From Siderastrea siderea (Eukaryota > Cnidaria > Anthozoa > Scleractinia > Rhizangiidae), in assembly GCA_964030785.1 (NCBI GenBank), contig OZ034968.1:53412230-53476229 (forward strand): 64,000 nt of DNA, written 5' to 3'. Within the stretch, counting starts at the first letter, position 1; every line of letters begins with the position of its first letter. The position numbers and the translations under genes are program-made. Positions 48,371 to 59,883 of this stretch are shown here, in pieces. The notes under the pieces were generated by a model. That model did not search any database. It was given only the letters and a program-made list of their open reading frames with translations, and was not told the origin of the DNA.

Positions 48371-49970
48371 AGCGTTAAAAGTCAGATAGGTAAAATTATT
48401 CGCAATCGTGTGTTAACATTCTCTAGAAAATCTTGAATTTGGTTTTTTCGCGCTGTTGATTTGGTAGAGAGCGGCAAAGAAATCAATGTTTCAAACTGTA
48501 GTGCCATGGTTTAACCCTTCTGTGTTTAGCGAACGTTTTTCAAAAGGCTTCAGCAAACATGGTGGGATATTGAACACTGAGTCATTTTGGCATTGATAAC
48601 TTTATGGATGTCGAAAACGAAATATTTTAAAATGATAAAAGCCGACTTATATTCGAATTATAACAGAGCAAGGCAAATGAACAAAGGAAAAGGATAAATG
48701 ATCAAACATAATTCGTTATGATTTGACGAGAATTTCATTATAATTAGAAGGCTATTGTTCAAGAAGTAAGATAGATTATTTTTCATTCTGTGTTTTCAAC
48801 TATTTTCATAATGCACTGTTCATGCCAGATGCACTTTATGCCAAATTAGATCTGTTATATTTCCTCTGTGACGTTTCATGTATCCAAGTAAAAGAAACCG
48901 CGTATTTTTTTGACAAACTGTGACATAAAAGGAAATGTTACATCATAAAAAACGACTAAAAAGCAAAAGATGTTTTTTATTTATTTATTTTGCTCTGTTT
49001 TGTTCACGTTACGTTGTTTTTAATGACAGTTTGAAAAATGTCAACATCACCTTCTTTGTGAAAGATGTCAATGTACTTTTTGCTGCTTATAAAATTACGT
49101 CTTTTTGTGTTTTCTGACCATCGTTTTTTGGTGCATTGCATAATATTGAAGCATATGTTACCTTTTCAGCCGAACGAAATTGTTAATTAGAAGGCGTTCC
49201 TAGACAAACACTTAAAAGATACTGACCACTCTAACACGAGCATTCAAAGTGAAATAGTTTATTAAGGAATATGCAGAGTCATCTGATGATTGCACGGGCT
49301 ATAGCTAGTAGTTAATCGTTCGAAATAATACATGCGGAGCTGCGTGACATAGGAATAAGGTATGAAAAGTTAGAATAATGTACCACGCCAGATACGATAA
49401 AACACTAAAAAACCACTCCGTATTTGTGGCCAAAAAATGCGGAAACGTATTCCCCATCTAATGCAGTGGTATTAGACCTCGATCGAGGAAGAGGTACTCC
49501 TGAAACACCCTACCAAAAATAAAACTAGAAAGAAGAAAGGAACTTAAAAGGAAAAGAATTACTGACGTAGAACATTGGTCACAAAATAACTCCCACCAAA
49601 AGCTTAAATAGTCCCGAAGGTCACATGACAACACCCGAGCCTCTCAATCGTGCCATCAGAATATTAATTTTTGACTGTTTCGTAGCCAGGTCACTAAACC
49701 GTCAGAAATTACATTTTCTCCAGCCTCCAAGGAGCAAAAGTAGCAAACGCCTATGTTCCGGCAATGTTATCCGCTTACGTGAGGTTTGATTGCAACCAAA
49801 AACTATCGCGAATTCTTTTATCCTCTCAGCTCAAAATTCCAAGACTTCTAGCGGTGGTCAACTTCATCAAGTGAATTTTGATGACAAAACACTTACGTTA
49901 TAAGCACACAAGCGCTCTTACAATTGCAAGAAAAAAGAATTAAATTATGAGCCTTGTGTTTTCTCTTTCA
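48371..49970. other. Probable 5' intron of the GPCR; no gene
   Basis: No coding frame. The last bases (TTTTCTCTTTCAG) are a clear acceptor. The 3' part resembles 24.2-24.3 kb upstream of the GPCR relic. Confidence 0.4.
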
Positions 49971-49974
49971 GAAG

Positions 49975-50967
49975 ATGATGGACAACTCAACAACGATCCC
50001 ACCAACAAACCAGTCAAACCAGCTGAGCTGCAGTCTTCAGATACTGAGCAGTGACACGCATCACTATGGACTGAACATCTCCATCATCGCCATAAACACA
50101 CCGTTCGCTATTTTTGCTGTCATCAGCAATATTGTGGTTTTGATAACAGTCTACAAGACTCGTGAACTTCGCATTCCAGCGAATATTCTCCTTTGTAGCC
50201 TAGCCTTGACAGATCTATTGGTTGGCCTGGTCACTCAGCCTCTCTTTGTTGCCTGGCGCTTGATGCTTCATTACCCATCAACCATCTGCCGATCGCAAGT
50301 GTTGCACACTTTGTACGAAGCATTCCTCTACTTATGCACCGGAGGTTCTTTCCTTTGCTTGGCCTATATCAGCACCGATCGCACAATGGCCGTATCAAAA
50401 CCGCTACATTACCGCGCCCGGGTCACAACAAAACAGACCATGCGCAATCTGGTGATACTCTGGGTAATATGGATCGGGTTTATTGTTTTGCGTTACTCCG
50501 GCATCGATGAAAGCACCAACCAAATGATAACTTCAGTTATCGCTGGTACTTTAGTGATCTACCTTCTTGCTGTTCAGATAGTGTTGGTGGTGAACATCAA
50601 GCGCAACAACATCCATTCATTGCATTCAGAAGAAAATAGCGCCATGATTGCTTACAAACGCGAGAGGCGCTGCGCTATCACAATTGTTTACATCTTCTTA
50701 GCCCTTCTGTTGTTCCTCTTTCCAGCTGTTCTTGTGCAAATTATCACTGGATTCACCAGCTCCAATCAGAGTAAAACTGAGATGAATTTTGCCATCTCTG
50801 CGCTCTTGATTAACTCTTCCGTAAATCCCCTGATCTACTTTTGGAGAAGCGACGACATGCGCAAAGCAGCGCGTCATGTATTCATTGGTAAACACAGTGG
50901 AAGCAACGATGGCTCTCGTAGCGGAAACAGCGGCAGCAACGGAAGGTCTCAAGAAGAAACTGTGTGA
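49975..50967 (+). CDS. Rhodopsin-family orphan GPCR, copy 2
   Basis: 330 residues on one exon, about 46 differences from copy 1 over the first 305 residues, then a diverged Ser/Gly/Asn-rich tail. Same architecture: N-glycosylation sites near 4, 12 and 34; N52; D80; C105; TDRT at 135-137 instead of DRY; TM6 P250 without CWxP; NPLIY at 284-288; no cysteine in the second extracellular loop. The open frame extends 21 bases farther upstream, but that part is intron: TTTTCTCTTTCAG ends at 49971 and the ATG follows three bases later. Substitutions are mostly conservative and membrane segments are intact, so the gene looks functional. Ligand and coupling are unknown. Block A4 3 kb upstream may hold its promoter. 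Confidence 0.94.
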   Translation: MMDNSTTIPPTNQSNQLSCSLQILSSDTHHYGLNISIIAINTPFAIFAVISNIVVLITVYKTRELRIPANILLCSLALTDLLVGLVTQPLFVAWRLMLHYPSTICRSQVLHTLYEAFLYLCTGGSFLCLAYISTDRTMAVSKPLHYRARVTTKQTMRNLVILWVIWIGFIVLRYSGIDESTNQMITSVIAGTLVIYLLAVQIVLVVNIKRNNIHSLHSEENSAMIAYKRERRCAITIVYIFLALLLFLFPAVLVQIITGFTSSNQSKTEMNFAISALLINSSVNPLIYFWRSDDMRKAARHVFIGKHSGSNDGSRSGNSGSNGRSQEETV

Positions 50968-51215
50968 GAAAACCTTACAGTGCATGGCTGAACTGCATGT
51001 GTCGGTTGAAAAGTGGCAAGATTAGGCCACTCACCTATTCGGCTTCATCTGTTTTTAAGGACTGGTATAAAAATGCATATTCTCCTTACTGTTCTCCATG
51101 CATTTCTTATGGAACTAGTGAGGAGAATTGTCTATAAATGAAGACATGTTATCCTTGATGATCACTTTCTTTATTCTCATCACTTAATTATTTGAATAAG
51201 TAGTGATAATGTAAA

Positions 51216-51221
51216 AATAAA
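51216..51221 (+). terminator. Candidate poly(A) signal of GPCR copy 2
   Basis: AATAAA about 250 bases after the stop, in an AT-rich stretch. Confidence 0.4.
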
Positions 51222-51224
51222 TTT

Positions 51225-53438
51225 CATTTCGTTACTGTTAGGGCTTAAAAGGTTAAGGTTGTGCCAGTTAGATTTTGTTGTTTTTATTGAATGTGTTCTC
51301 CTTCTTTAACGATAAAACTCTTGTTTTGCACTCAAAGCTTTTTCCGCCAAAACTTTACCCGCAAAGTTTAAGCTGCCCAAAAAGCGGTTCATGTTTTTCG
51401 CCAGTTCTAAACTCTGTGAAAATAAAAAGCATTTGGGGTAATTTATCTTTTCTATCATCTTAACATGCACTGATTCTCATTATTCCCATAGCACGATGCA
51501 CGAGTTCTTCTACGCTGATCACAGTGGCAACAACGATGAGAAAGTCGCCTTACATTAGCACGTTATTTAGTGACCAAATTTAACTCTCCTCACAGCCGTA
51601 CATCTTTTTATATTTCTAAGCCAACGCTACGAAAAAAGTGAAGGGACTAACTAATGTGGGTTTTACCAAGAAAACTGTATGAAAATTGTCCATTGTTCAT
51701 ACTTATGTAACATATTAAGATATTTCTAAGACCGTCATCTTTAAAATAGATAAGCTTCCGTATTTATTATAGGCACGTGAATTTCAAAATGTTTACAGAT
51801 TTTTGACTGAAAGTAATGCGATTCTCGCAGCCAGCAAGACGCCCGACTCGAAACCGCCATAAATTAAAACTCTCAGAAAAACTGAAAATAATCTACATCT
51901 CTCATTGTGGGAGAGAAAATTGACACTCAAATTTCCAAGCTGCTGTTTCTAGTTTTATCGATGTCATAGCAGAAATCAGAAATATACACTGGCTACCAAG
52001 GGATCTGTAAATAATGTAGAAAGTTACCTGTTTTCAGTTATTTGCAATGGGAAGTTGGAAATCATTATATACTTAATGTCTTTATTTTTCAGAGACTGGT
52101 ATTAGACTGCCGGTCAAACATTGGAATCAACATGCATTACGTAAGTAAATATGTCGAGTAAGCTGATTGCGATTAGACATTCACGTTTGTCTCGACCAAA
52201 ACTAATAAATTTGCATCCAATGTGTCATTTTTCTCTCTGCTAACAAAATTGTAAAGGCCTAAAAATCTCCAATTTCGTCGAAAAGCAAAAGACGGCCATA
52301 TAGTTAGTGTACGTATTTGATGAGACAGGAATAAACTTACAACTTAATAATAACGAATGTTGAATATCGTGGTGAACTGAACTTATACATTTGCATAATA
52401 TAATTGTATGTAATTATGTTGTTGGTTCTGTTTATATGCTTCATCCGGTCGACATCAAACGGAGTGCGGATAAATGTTTTGAAATTGTGTGTTGTATGAC
52501 TAAGGAGTAATGAACAAAATTCAAGAGCATGAACCTTGAATCAATAGAGAAAATGGAAGGACTACAAACAGAGATTCTTGTTGTGTTAGTTTACCTATCG
52601 CTGGTTTACGAAATTATCAGCGGCATTCAAAGACGAGGACAACAAACTTTTGAAAAGATGAGGAACGTCTCAGCGAGGACAGGGTTCAAGCCTCCGCGAA
52701 TCATAAACCGGAAGATAAATACGAGACTTCCAACGCGACAAAACGACAACTCACACCAAACATATCGACATTTTGTTCAGATGAGGATCTTAGCACGAGA
52801 TTAAACTGGAGAAAAAAAGCTGTGAAGACTACGAAAGTGAAAGATGAGAAGCGCTCATAAAATATCGAAAATTACGACCAAGATATGTTTCCGGCGAGAC
52901 AAAGACAGACAAAACTAGACTTTGCTTGAATGTAATTTTATTTATTACGTTTTAAAGGTAAAAATACTTTTCCCAGTTTAAATTAAACAAAGCTGTTAAA
53001 GAAAACATTTGGTTACGAAGTATTATATTCCGGCATATCTGATTATTGTCTTACGTTTAACTCTTGAGAAACCCTTTATAGCTATAGTTGTTTTTTTTTT
53101 GTCTACAGAATTCCCCGTGAATCAAAGAAATCCAACCTTATGATAATCGCTTACTAAGGTAGAAAAGCGGCTGAGAGGTGATAATAGTCCATAACACAAA
53201 GAAATAAGCTGGCGGTTAATTAAGAGCCTGAAAAGCGTTAAGGTGAATTACGAGCGACGAACCATCGAGAGGACTGTGGTCTCTTTAGTTAAGCCTTTTT
53301 TTTCGCAAAAATAGCTCTTAGAGACTAATAATACGAGGATGTTACTTAACAATTTTTTTTGCGGCTGTGTATTTACTATTTTGTTTTGTCGGTCAATAGA
53401 AGATTCTGGCTGCGTATTTTCCTCTTCACTAATGCAAA
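51225..53438. other. No recognised gene
   Basis: The frame at 52529-52804 has an ATG but no recognisable domain, no clear splice context and no partner elsewhere in the window. Confidence 0.4.
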
Positions 53439-53442
53439 TTAA

Positions 53443-53814
53443 GACGATTTCCGCTGAACGTTCGTGGAAGAAGTGCAAAAATGAGTTACCAAAAAATACT
53501 CATAGCATGCCGGTCATTTTGAATAAAAAAAGAAGAAATCGTCAATTCTTCAGCTCCCAAGCTGATCCAGCGAGAGAAAATTGAAAAGACGCTCATGTCA
53601 GTTCAAAACAAAATGGCGCCCGTTTTTAGCATATGTTTACGAATATTGGACATTCATTTTCTCAAGAATGCTTGAGAATTTAATCGCGGGGTCACTTGGA
53701 GAAGCAAATTAAAGTGAGACGTTTCAAAAAGTATTCATAATGTTACCGTGCTATAAATAGTTTTTTAGTAAATAATTCTTGCACTTTTTGCTCGAATGTT
53801 GAGCGGAATCCGTC
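53443..53814. mobile_element. TTAA-flanked MITE, copy 1 (372 bp)
   Basis: The terminal inverted repeat begins GACGATTTCCGCTGAACG and pairs with CGTTGAGCGGAATCCGTC-type sequence at the right end (left and right tips differ at a few sites). TTAA flanks both sides (53439-53442, 53815-53818), the target of piggyBac-type elements. About 80 % similar to the copy at 58.96 kb, sharing AAGACGCT, TGTCAGTTCAAAACAAAATG and CGCGGGGTCACTTGG. No coding content. Confidence 0.75.
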
Positions 53815-53818
53815 TTAA

Positions 53819-55254
53819 TATGTCCATAAATAGTAATGTCCGTTTAAATGGAAACCATCATTCCGTTGTGGATGAGTGACAATATGTCATTATATGTCCA
53901 ATATTTGTAAAAGAAGTCACGAAAATGACCTTTTGAAAGAAAAAAGTCGACCAGTCAAATAATGAATTGAAACTTTGAGCATTTATGGTTTTCCGAAAAT
54001 GAATTCTTCGGAAGAGATCTATAGTCCACTGTATTTATAATCAATTATTTGCAGTGGTTGAGTTGTCATTTTGATGAGAATGATTGAAAATGTTTCGAAT
54101 GTAATGGCTCGTTTTGTGTTTTGACGACTTTATTTCCTTGATAGCATAAGGTTGAATAGCAGATAAAGCATGTAAAAACTGCAGAAAATGTGCACACGTA
54201 AAGTATGCTATTAGTAAAGCTGAATCCAGAGATGAATATTCAATTAACAAAAATTCAAACCACCAGCCGAACACATGCGCAGACTATAGCTATTTACGCC
54301 GGCTCTGGATTGTTCCTCCTAGCTCCTGCTTTCAGTATCCCTCATGTTCTCAAACATGCTGTGTTTTATGACAATTTAAGACGTGGCTTTTCCTTCTTCG
54401 ACAAGTTATAATTAACCAATAAGGATTCGGTTGTTCAAAAGCCTATCGCTAACACGGGCTTCTTAAGTTACAGTTCAAGATCAGCCAAGGTCGTAAGAAC
54501 CGGACTGTGTAATGCAGTCAGAAGATTTTCTCCTGCCATAGGGACTTATCATGGTGAGCCGCGCCCCATGATTCTTCTGCTTGCCAGCGAATTGGCAGGT
54601 TCTGCCAAGGACCTTATTAAGCAGGCCAGATAGAAAGGCCTGTCTACCTGTTTCGTGGCATCTGATTTTTTTGTCAGTACCAAGAGGGTAATTGATCAGC
54701 CTTGTCATGTTAAGCGTTGTCGAATTTTAGTTACATCTTGCTGTATTTGACACTAAATATCATGAACAAATTAAATGAAGCAGTGCTTCTACCTCGCGCA
54801 TGTTTCATTAACTTCTCTGTAAGTCTGCAAAAGGTCCCGTTTTTCCTGTGCCTCCTGGTATCCAGGTAACATATTCTCTTTCTGATGGACCATTCAGTCA
54901 GGACACTGCTTTTTAGTTTTTATCCCTGTCTGGCCATCCAAAGTAAACAGTGTAAGTAGACACGGTCAGTGGGGGTGGGGGGATGGGAACAGGGGTCGGA
55001 AACCTTGGAGAAAATGGAACGGGGAGAGTACGAGAAGCGGGAAAAGTGAGGTAGGGAAAATAGGGCAAATTACACAACATCAGGAGCTGACAACATTGCT
55101 TAATCGAAAAAGGACAAAGAGGTGGCAGCTAACAAATATGAAACGCGGGAATAGGAATTAAAAGTTACGGGAATAAGGAAGTTTGGAACCCTTTCCCCCC
55201 CCCCCCCCACCCCGCCCATCAGACAGCTCTCGGAATTTTACAGCACTCCTTCAG
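53819..55254. other. No recognised gene
   Basis: G-rich and C-rich low-complexity runs near 54970 and 55196. Short frames at 54205 and 54481 are not supported. Confidence 0.4.
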
Positions 55255-55263
55255 TTGATAGCT

Positions 55264-55550
55264 CAACCTCGTCCCTAGGGCCCTCTCCTCATTCAAAATG
55301 GCGGATCGGAGAAACCCCTGGCCCGCCCCTGGCCAAGGCTGGCAAAATGGCTCCAAAAATTTGTGAGGATTTTGTCACGTAAACACGATGAAATATCTTG
55401 GTTTTAGGTTGCAAGAAAACAAACAGGGCCATTTCGTCATGTGTCATGTGACACAATACTCCACGATTCTTGGAGTATTTCAGTAGCCTTGGCCAGGGGT
55501 ATCTCCAATCCTCCATTTAGGACGAGGAGAAGGCCCTGAGGACGAGGTTG
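55264..55550. mobile_element. Foldback MITE with 9-bp target duplication (287 bp)
   Basis: Arms of about 95 bases: left CAACCTCGTCCCTAGGGCCC, right GGCCCTGAGGACGAGGTTG, continuing inward with a small indel. TTGATAGCT occurs exactly on both sides (55255-55263 and 55551-55559). A 9-bp duplication with long inverted arms fits a Mutator-type non-autonomous element. Confidence 0.85.
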
Positions 55551-55688
55551 TTGATAGCTGTTCCACTTCTTTCTCCATTTAAGGAAGACCTCTGGTTTGC
55601 TTTCTTCCTTTCACTTCCCAGCTCCGACCTAAGACGTGTATCTTCACTAGTCGTTATCAGTCAAAGCGCTATAGAGCTTGAACTGGTA

Positions 55689-56069
55689 GGAGGCAGCGTG
55701 GCCAAGTGGTTAGGGCGCCGGAGTTGAGGAGGTCTCGGGTTCAAGTCCCGCTCTGAGCTCTAGCTGGAGTTGTTCTTGGAAGACCCGAGTTCAACTCCTC
55801 GGTCACGCTTGTAAATAGGCAGCTGGTTTGCCTCCCGCCAGTTGTAGTTCTTAAAGATATTATGTTTAAATTATTTCTTTCATTGTCCCTGAAAAGCAGA
55901 CTCGTACCCAGTCGCTATTTATGAGTCTGGGGGAAAGGGAGACAAGATTGGACACCTCAATAGAATCCAATCTTCTCTCCCTTCCCCCCAGACTCAAAAA
56001 TAGCGACTGGGTACGAGTCTGCCTGAAAAGCCCCTCACGGGGAGTGGTCAATTAAGTTATTATTATTAA
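55689..56069 (+). mobile_element. tRNA-derived SINE, split by a MITE
   Basis: The head has RNA polymerase III promoter boxes: A box TGGCCAAGTGG at 55699-55709 and B box GGTTCAAGTCC at 55738-55748. A tRNA-unrelated body follows, with a CCCCTCACGGGGAGTGG hairpin near the 3' end and a (TTA)n-type tail. The SINE is interrupted at 55897-56021 by a foldback element. It is not a tRNA gene: the sequence between the boxes and after the B box cannot form a normal cloverleaf. Confidence 0.75.
55897..56021. mobile_element. Foldback MITE nested in the SINE (125 bp, 9-bp duplication)
   Basis: Arms CAGACTCGTACCCAGTCGCT and AGCGACTGGGTACGAGTCTG are exact inverses. CCTGAAAAG lies on both sides (55888-55896, 56022-56030) and, once collapsed, restores a continuous SINE. 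The insertion is therefore younger than the SINE. Confidence 0.9.
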
Positions 56070-56358
56070 CAGTGAACTAAGTTCAGTTTGACCGATGATA
56101 CACGTAGAGGCTTCGGTTTTTCAAAACATTAACTAGGAAAATGCAGCATTGTGTTTTGGGTAGATCTACACTGAGTATATTTTGGATACCGTTCTGACAG
56201 TTCCATTGCTTAGGTCGGTAAATTATGATCGTCCGGGTGAGTGTAGTCCTGCGAAGGACTGCTTGTGATGACATTGACTGACGTCTCGACAACCTGAGCG
56301 GGAGTCATTATTAGAGTCAAGATCTCTATGTCATAATTTAATTTGCTATATTTTTGTT

Positions 56359-56796
56359 AGCCTGTTCCAGGCTCTCGGTTTGTGGGGAAAGAGCGAAAAA
56401 GTGGGCGAGCGCGGAAAAGACGAGCGGGGACGAAGGCGAGCGAAGGAAAGAGAGCCTGTAAGAATTTCTTTAACGGCCCTCTGTCGGTATAGCAGGAGCT
56501 GCTATACCCTCTGATTGGCTAATTTTGACAGGAAATGCGGATATCGCGCGATCCGCGCGAGCCATCTTTGTCAACTGACGCCGACTGATACCTGATCGGA
56601 GTGTTGACGAAGTGTTGACATTTCCTGTCAAAATTAGCCAATCAGAGGGTATAGCAGCTCCTGCTATACCGACAGAGGGCCGTTAAAGAAATTCTTACAG
56701 GCTCTCTTTCCTTCGCTCGCCTTCGTCCCCGCTCGTCTTTTCCGCGCTCGCCCGCTTTTTCGCTCTTTCCCCACAAACCGAGAGCCTGGAACAGGC
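56359..56796. mobile_element. Long foldback MITE (438 bp, 178-base arms)
   Basis: Left arm 56359-56537 (starts AGCCTGTTCCAGGCTCTCGG) and right arm 56619-56796 are nearly perfect inverses around an 81-base GC-rich loop. TATATTTTTGTT occurs on both sides (56347-56358, 56797-56808), a 12-bp direct repeat that may be a 9-12 bp target duplication. No coding frame. Confidence 0.9.
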
Positions 56797-56809
56797 TATA
56801 TTTTTGTTG

Positions 56810-57763
56810 ATAACGGAAACTTCCTTATTTTCCAACACTAAATCACCAACAAAGAAGATATAAATCTAACTCGTGTAAAAAGTTCTTCCCTTTAACAATT
56901 AGTGTAATCAATAACAATCTATAGGACACTTAATGAATGCTATGGTCAGGCAATACCAATCCAGCGAACTCACAATAATGTTTGTTACGATGTCAGACTT
57001 GAATACACTGCAATACAGTATAATGTGGAGAAAAAATTAATAAATAAAATAATCTTGAAAAGGAAACACGAGGTTAACCCTATAACGTTCCCTTAAATAA
57101 AAATAAAGGATACTTCGACTTTTATTGACTCTTATAGATCATAAGTTCATCAAGTGTCTATCATTTGTTTATTTCAGGCACTAAAAGAATCTTCGCAACC
57201 TCTTTCCCTACTAGCTCCTACTCTGTGCGTCAACGGCAGAAAACGTTGTGACCAGAATTTGTTTTCTCGATCGAAAATGCTGACATTTTTGTTCTCATTA
57301 ACAATTTCTACACACAGTTTTGCTGTCGTATTGCATAATTTTGCTTGACTCGACTTGACAATTTGACCCAATTTTGGCAAGTCGTTGTCATAGAAACTGC
57401 CGTTTTGAATTTTTTATCGAAAGGAACATCGATGACTACACCTTTCATCAACAGTGAAATACGCCTGTCATATTTACTCTAATTGTGGTGCTTATTTGCA
57501 CACTAAAACATTACTTCGTACACTAAGGAGAACCTATTGCCGCAAAAAAGTTATTCCGACGCGACATGAGTACACTCGACGAGTAACGCGATGCAGTTCT
57601 AGACACCGAACACTTGTAAATGATACCCCAATACATTCTAAAACGGAAACGTCATAAGATATAATTTAAGAATAATACAAGAATATTTTGAGCCTATTAA
57701 CATCGGCAGAAAATAAGTATCTTCAGCCCGGGCCGGAAAAACAACATTCTTATAAAAAAAAAG
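56810..57763. other. No recognised gene
   Basis: Plain AT-rich sequence. Confidence 0.4.
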
Positions 57764-57935
57764 AGTTTAGGGGCCAACCATTTAACTTCTGAGGGGGGGG
57801 TTGGGTGATTTTGAAAAAAAATATCCTGCAAGTGCATGTACGTAAGAAAAAATTTCCTGCACAAGACTATTGTACAAAAAAAAATCACGCACGTACAGTG
57901 GGCTGGAAAAAAAATTCTGGCAAGATGCTTCCTGG
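57764..57935 (-). repeat. Homopolymer-rich dispersed repeat, inverted copy
   Basis: Read on the minus strand it shows the same AAAAATTC/poly-A blocks and ends CTCAGAAGTTAAATGGTTGG after a C run, as does 59.88-60.08 kb on the plus strand. Confidence 0.7.
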
Positions 57936-58348
57936 GTTGACGCATCGAACTTTATCAGCAGACTGTTAAAAGATTTTAGCATCTGGACTTGGGTAAGAGG
58001 GATTCTTTGCACAATGATGTTTTCCCCTCAGATGGCCTTTTCTTTACATTTATAGCACCTGTGGTTACCAATCTTGATACATGTTTTCTGAACTTCAAGA
58101 TCACGGCTGGTGTTGTGATTTGAAGAACAATGTATTCAGTGCACTCTAAGTCAAGAATGCCAGAATAGCTGTTGGAACATGAAGTAAACTTTATTAACTA
58201 TCTATTTGACACAAAACTGGAATGAGCTCTCCTGTAACATTTGCCTGAATGCTTGTCAAGTAAACGTGTAGGGATAGGAGGTGTGTCTTTTAATATAGAA
58301 AGTGTCGTATGCCTTGCATGCTGTATGTATTCCCTCTCTTGTGGAATA

Positions 58349-58700
58349 TTAGTATACAATGCTCGTTACGTCCATAGATACAAGGATTGTGTTCTCTGGA
58401 TCTTTAGTCCTGTCAGTGAAATTAATGGAGTCAGTTGACTGTATTAGTCTTTGAGATACAACTTCTGTTGTTGTGCTAACGGCTGGAGTAGCATGGCAAC
58501 AAATGCTGATAACTTCTCTGTTAGACCTGAAACTCCCAAGGTCTCCCAAGTCGGTTTTTGGATTTTCGTAAGGGTATAAAATACTGGAATTCGAGGCAGG
58601 TTTGGTGTTTGACAAAGCCATTTTTCAGTCATTTCGTTAATGTGGTGTTCATTGTGAAGTACTGTAATCAATTGTTGTACTTTACGGGATGTATCTTCAG
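58349..58700 (-). pseudogene. Reverse transcriptase fragment, Penelope-like retroelement
   Basis: The minus strand reads NEHHINEMTEKWL, then VFYTLTKIQKPT, TEKLSAFV, LLQPLAQQQ and, after a frameshift at about 58443, NTILVSMDVTS with the catalytic Asp of RT motif A (near 58372). The fingers/palm order and the YTLTKI and VSMDVTS signatures fit Penelope-like or related reverse transcriptases. The sequence stops just after motif A; the YxDD part, thumb and any endonuclease are missing. The extension upstream to 58908 stays open but is not recognisable. A dead fragment. Confidence 0.7.
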
Positions 58701-58955
58701 CCATAGGTACTGCAAGAGGCCTCAGTAGTTTTCCATGTTTGTGCATGTTTTCTAATTGAATTTGCCCCTCGTTTTTGTCCCAAGAGGGTCTGGGATGAAG
58801 CCCAAATAAAGTTTGCAAGTGAGGAAAATGATGAGAAATCATCCAGTTTTGGCATGGATGTGATCTAGGGATATCAGTCATCATTGAAGCTAGGGAAAAG
58901 CGAATCAACCAGGCGAGCGAAAAATATCAATCAAAAGGGCCAATCTACATCTTAA

Positions 58956-59356
58956 GACGATTTCCGCTCAACGTTCGAGCAGTAAGTGCAAAAATTAAGT
59001 TACCAAAAAAACACTTGCAGCACTGTCACATTTTGAGAACACATAAGAAGAACTTATCGTTACTTTTGCTCCCAAGCTGACCCCGCGAGAGAAAATTGGA
59101 TTTGAAGTTATCCATATTTCAATTAAAAAGACGCTTCATGTCAGTTCAAAACAAAATGGCGCCCGTTTTTAGCACACTTTTACGAGATTTGAAATTAATT
59201 TTCTTGAGAATGCTTGAGAATTTCATCGCGGGGTCACTTGGGCAAGTGAACTAGAGTGAGATGTTTCAAATAGCATTTAAAATGTTACCGTGAAATGAGT
59301 AGTTTTTTGGTAAATATTTTTTGCACTTATTGCTCGAACGTTGAGCGGAATCCGTC
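58956..59356. mobile_element. TTAA-flanked MITE, copy 2 (401 bp)
   Basis: Ends GACGATTTCCGCTCAACGTT and, inverted, GACGGATTCCGCTCAACGTT, with the match running about 40 bases. TTAA flanks both sides (58952-58955, 59357-59360). Same family as 53.44 kb, with an extra 25-base piece near 59100. Confidence 0.8.
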
Positions 59357-59360
59357 TTAA

Positions 59361-59880
59361 ATTTATTAGCTTTTGCAGAAATTAGTCTTTTTTAACGTAT
59401 TTTTGGGAAAGAAAAAACGGTATTCGGGATAGCGATGAAAAAAGGGCGGGATGCGGGATTCTCCTCAAAAAGCTCAAAAAGGAGCGGGAATGCGGGATCA
59501 GGACCCCCCTTCCAGACCCTGATTGCTGCCAGTTTGATTTAACAAGGAAAGGATGTGGCTCATTATCTTTCCGTAAAATATGTACTGAAGACGCATTCGC
59601 GCTATGCACTGTACTGTTCTGTAGCTCTATGCACGCACTATGTACTGTACTGTAGGCACATCTACATGTACCTTGCAAAATGATCAAAGTCCAGGAACAG
59701 GTCTGACTCCTTTTATCAGTGGGAAGGGGTCACCTCAATGTTTTACATTTGGTGTTAAAGGTATTGTACTGTATTATAAAAGCCACTCAAAAACTCTTAG
59801 ATAAAAATTAATATATTTGTTCAAAGTTTCTTTCACAGATCCTTAACCTTTTATAACTTGATTTATAATGAAGGCCTACT
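59361..59880. other. No recognised gene
   Basis: Small direct repeats near 59600-59650 (CTATGCACTGTACTG and CTATGTACTGTACTG). Nothing coding. Confidence 0.4.
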
Positions 59881-59883
59881 TTA

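Noticed and set aside
49954..49974. Upstream extension of GPCR copy 2
   Set aside because: No ATG; the bases are the polypyrimidine tract and AG of a splice acceptor that is conserved in copy 1.
52529..52804. 91-residue plus-strand frame with ATG
   Set aside because: No domain, signal or splice evidence; length is within chance for this AT content.
55689..55765. tRNA gene
   Set aside because: A and B boxes are present, but the acceptor stem and anticodon arm do not pair, and the sequence runs into a SINE body with a (TTA)n-like tail.
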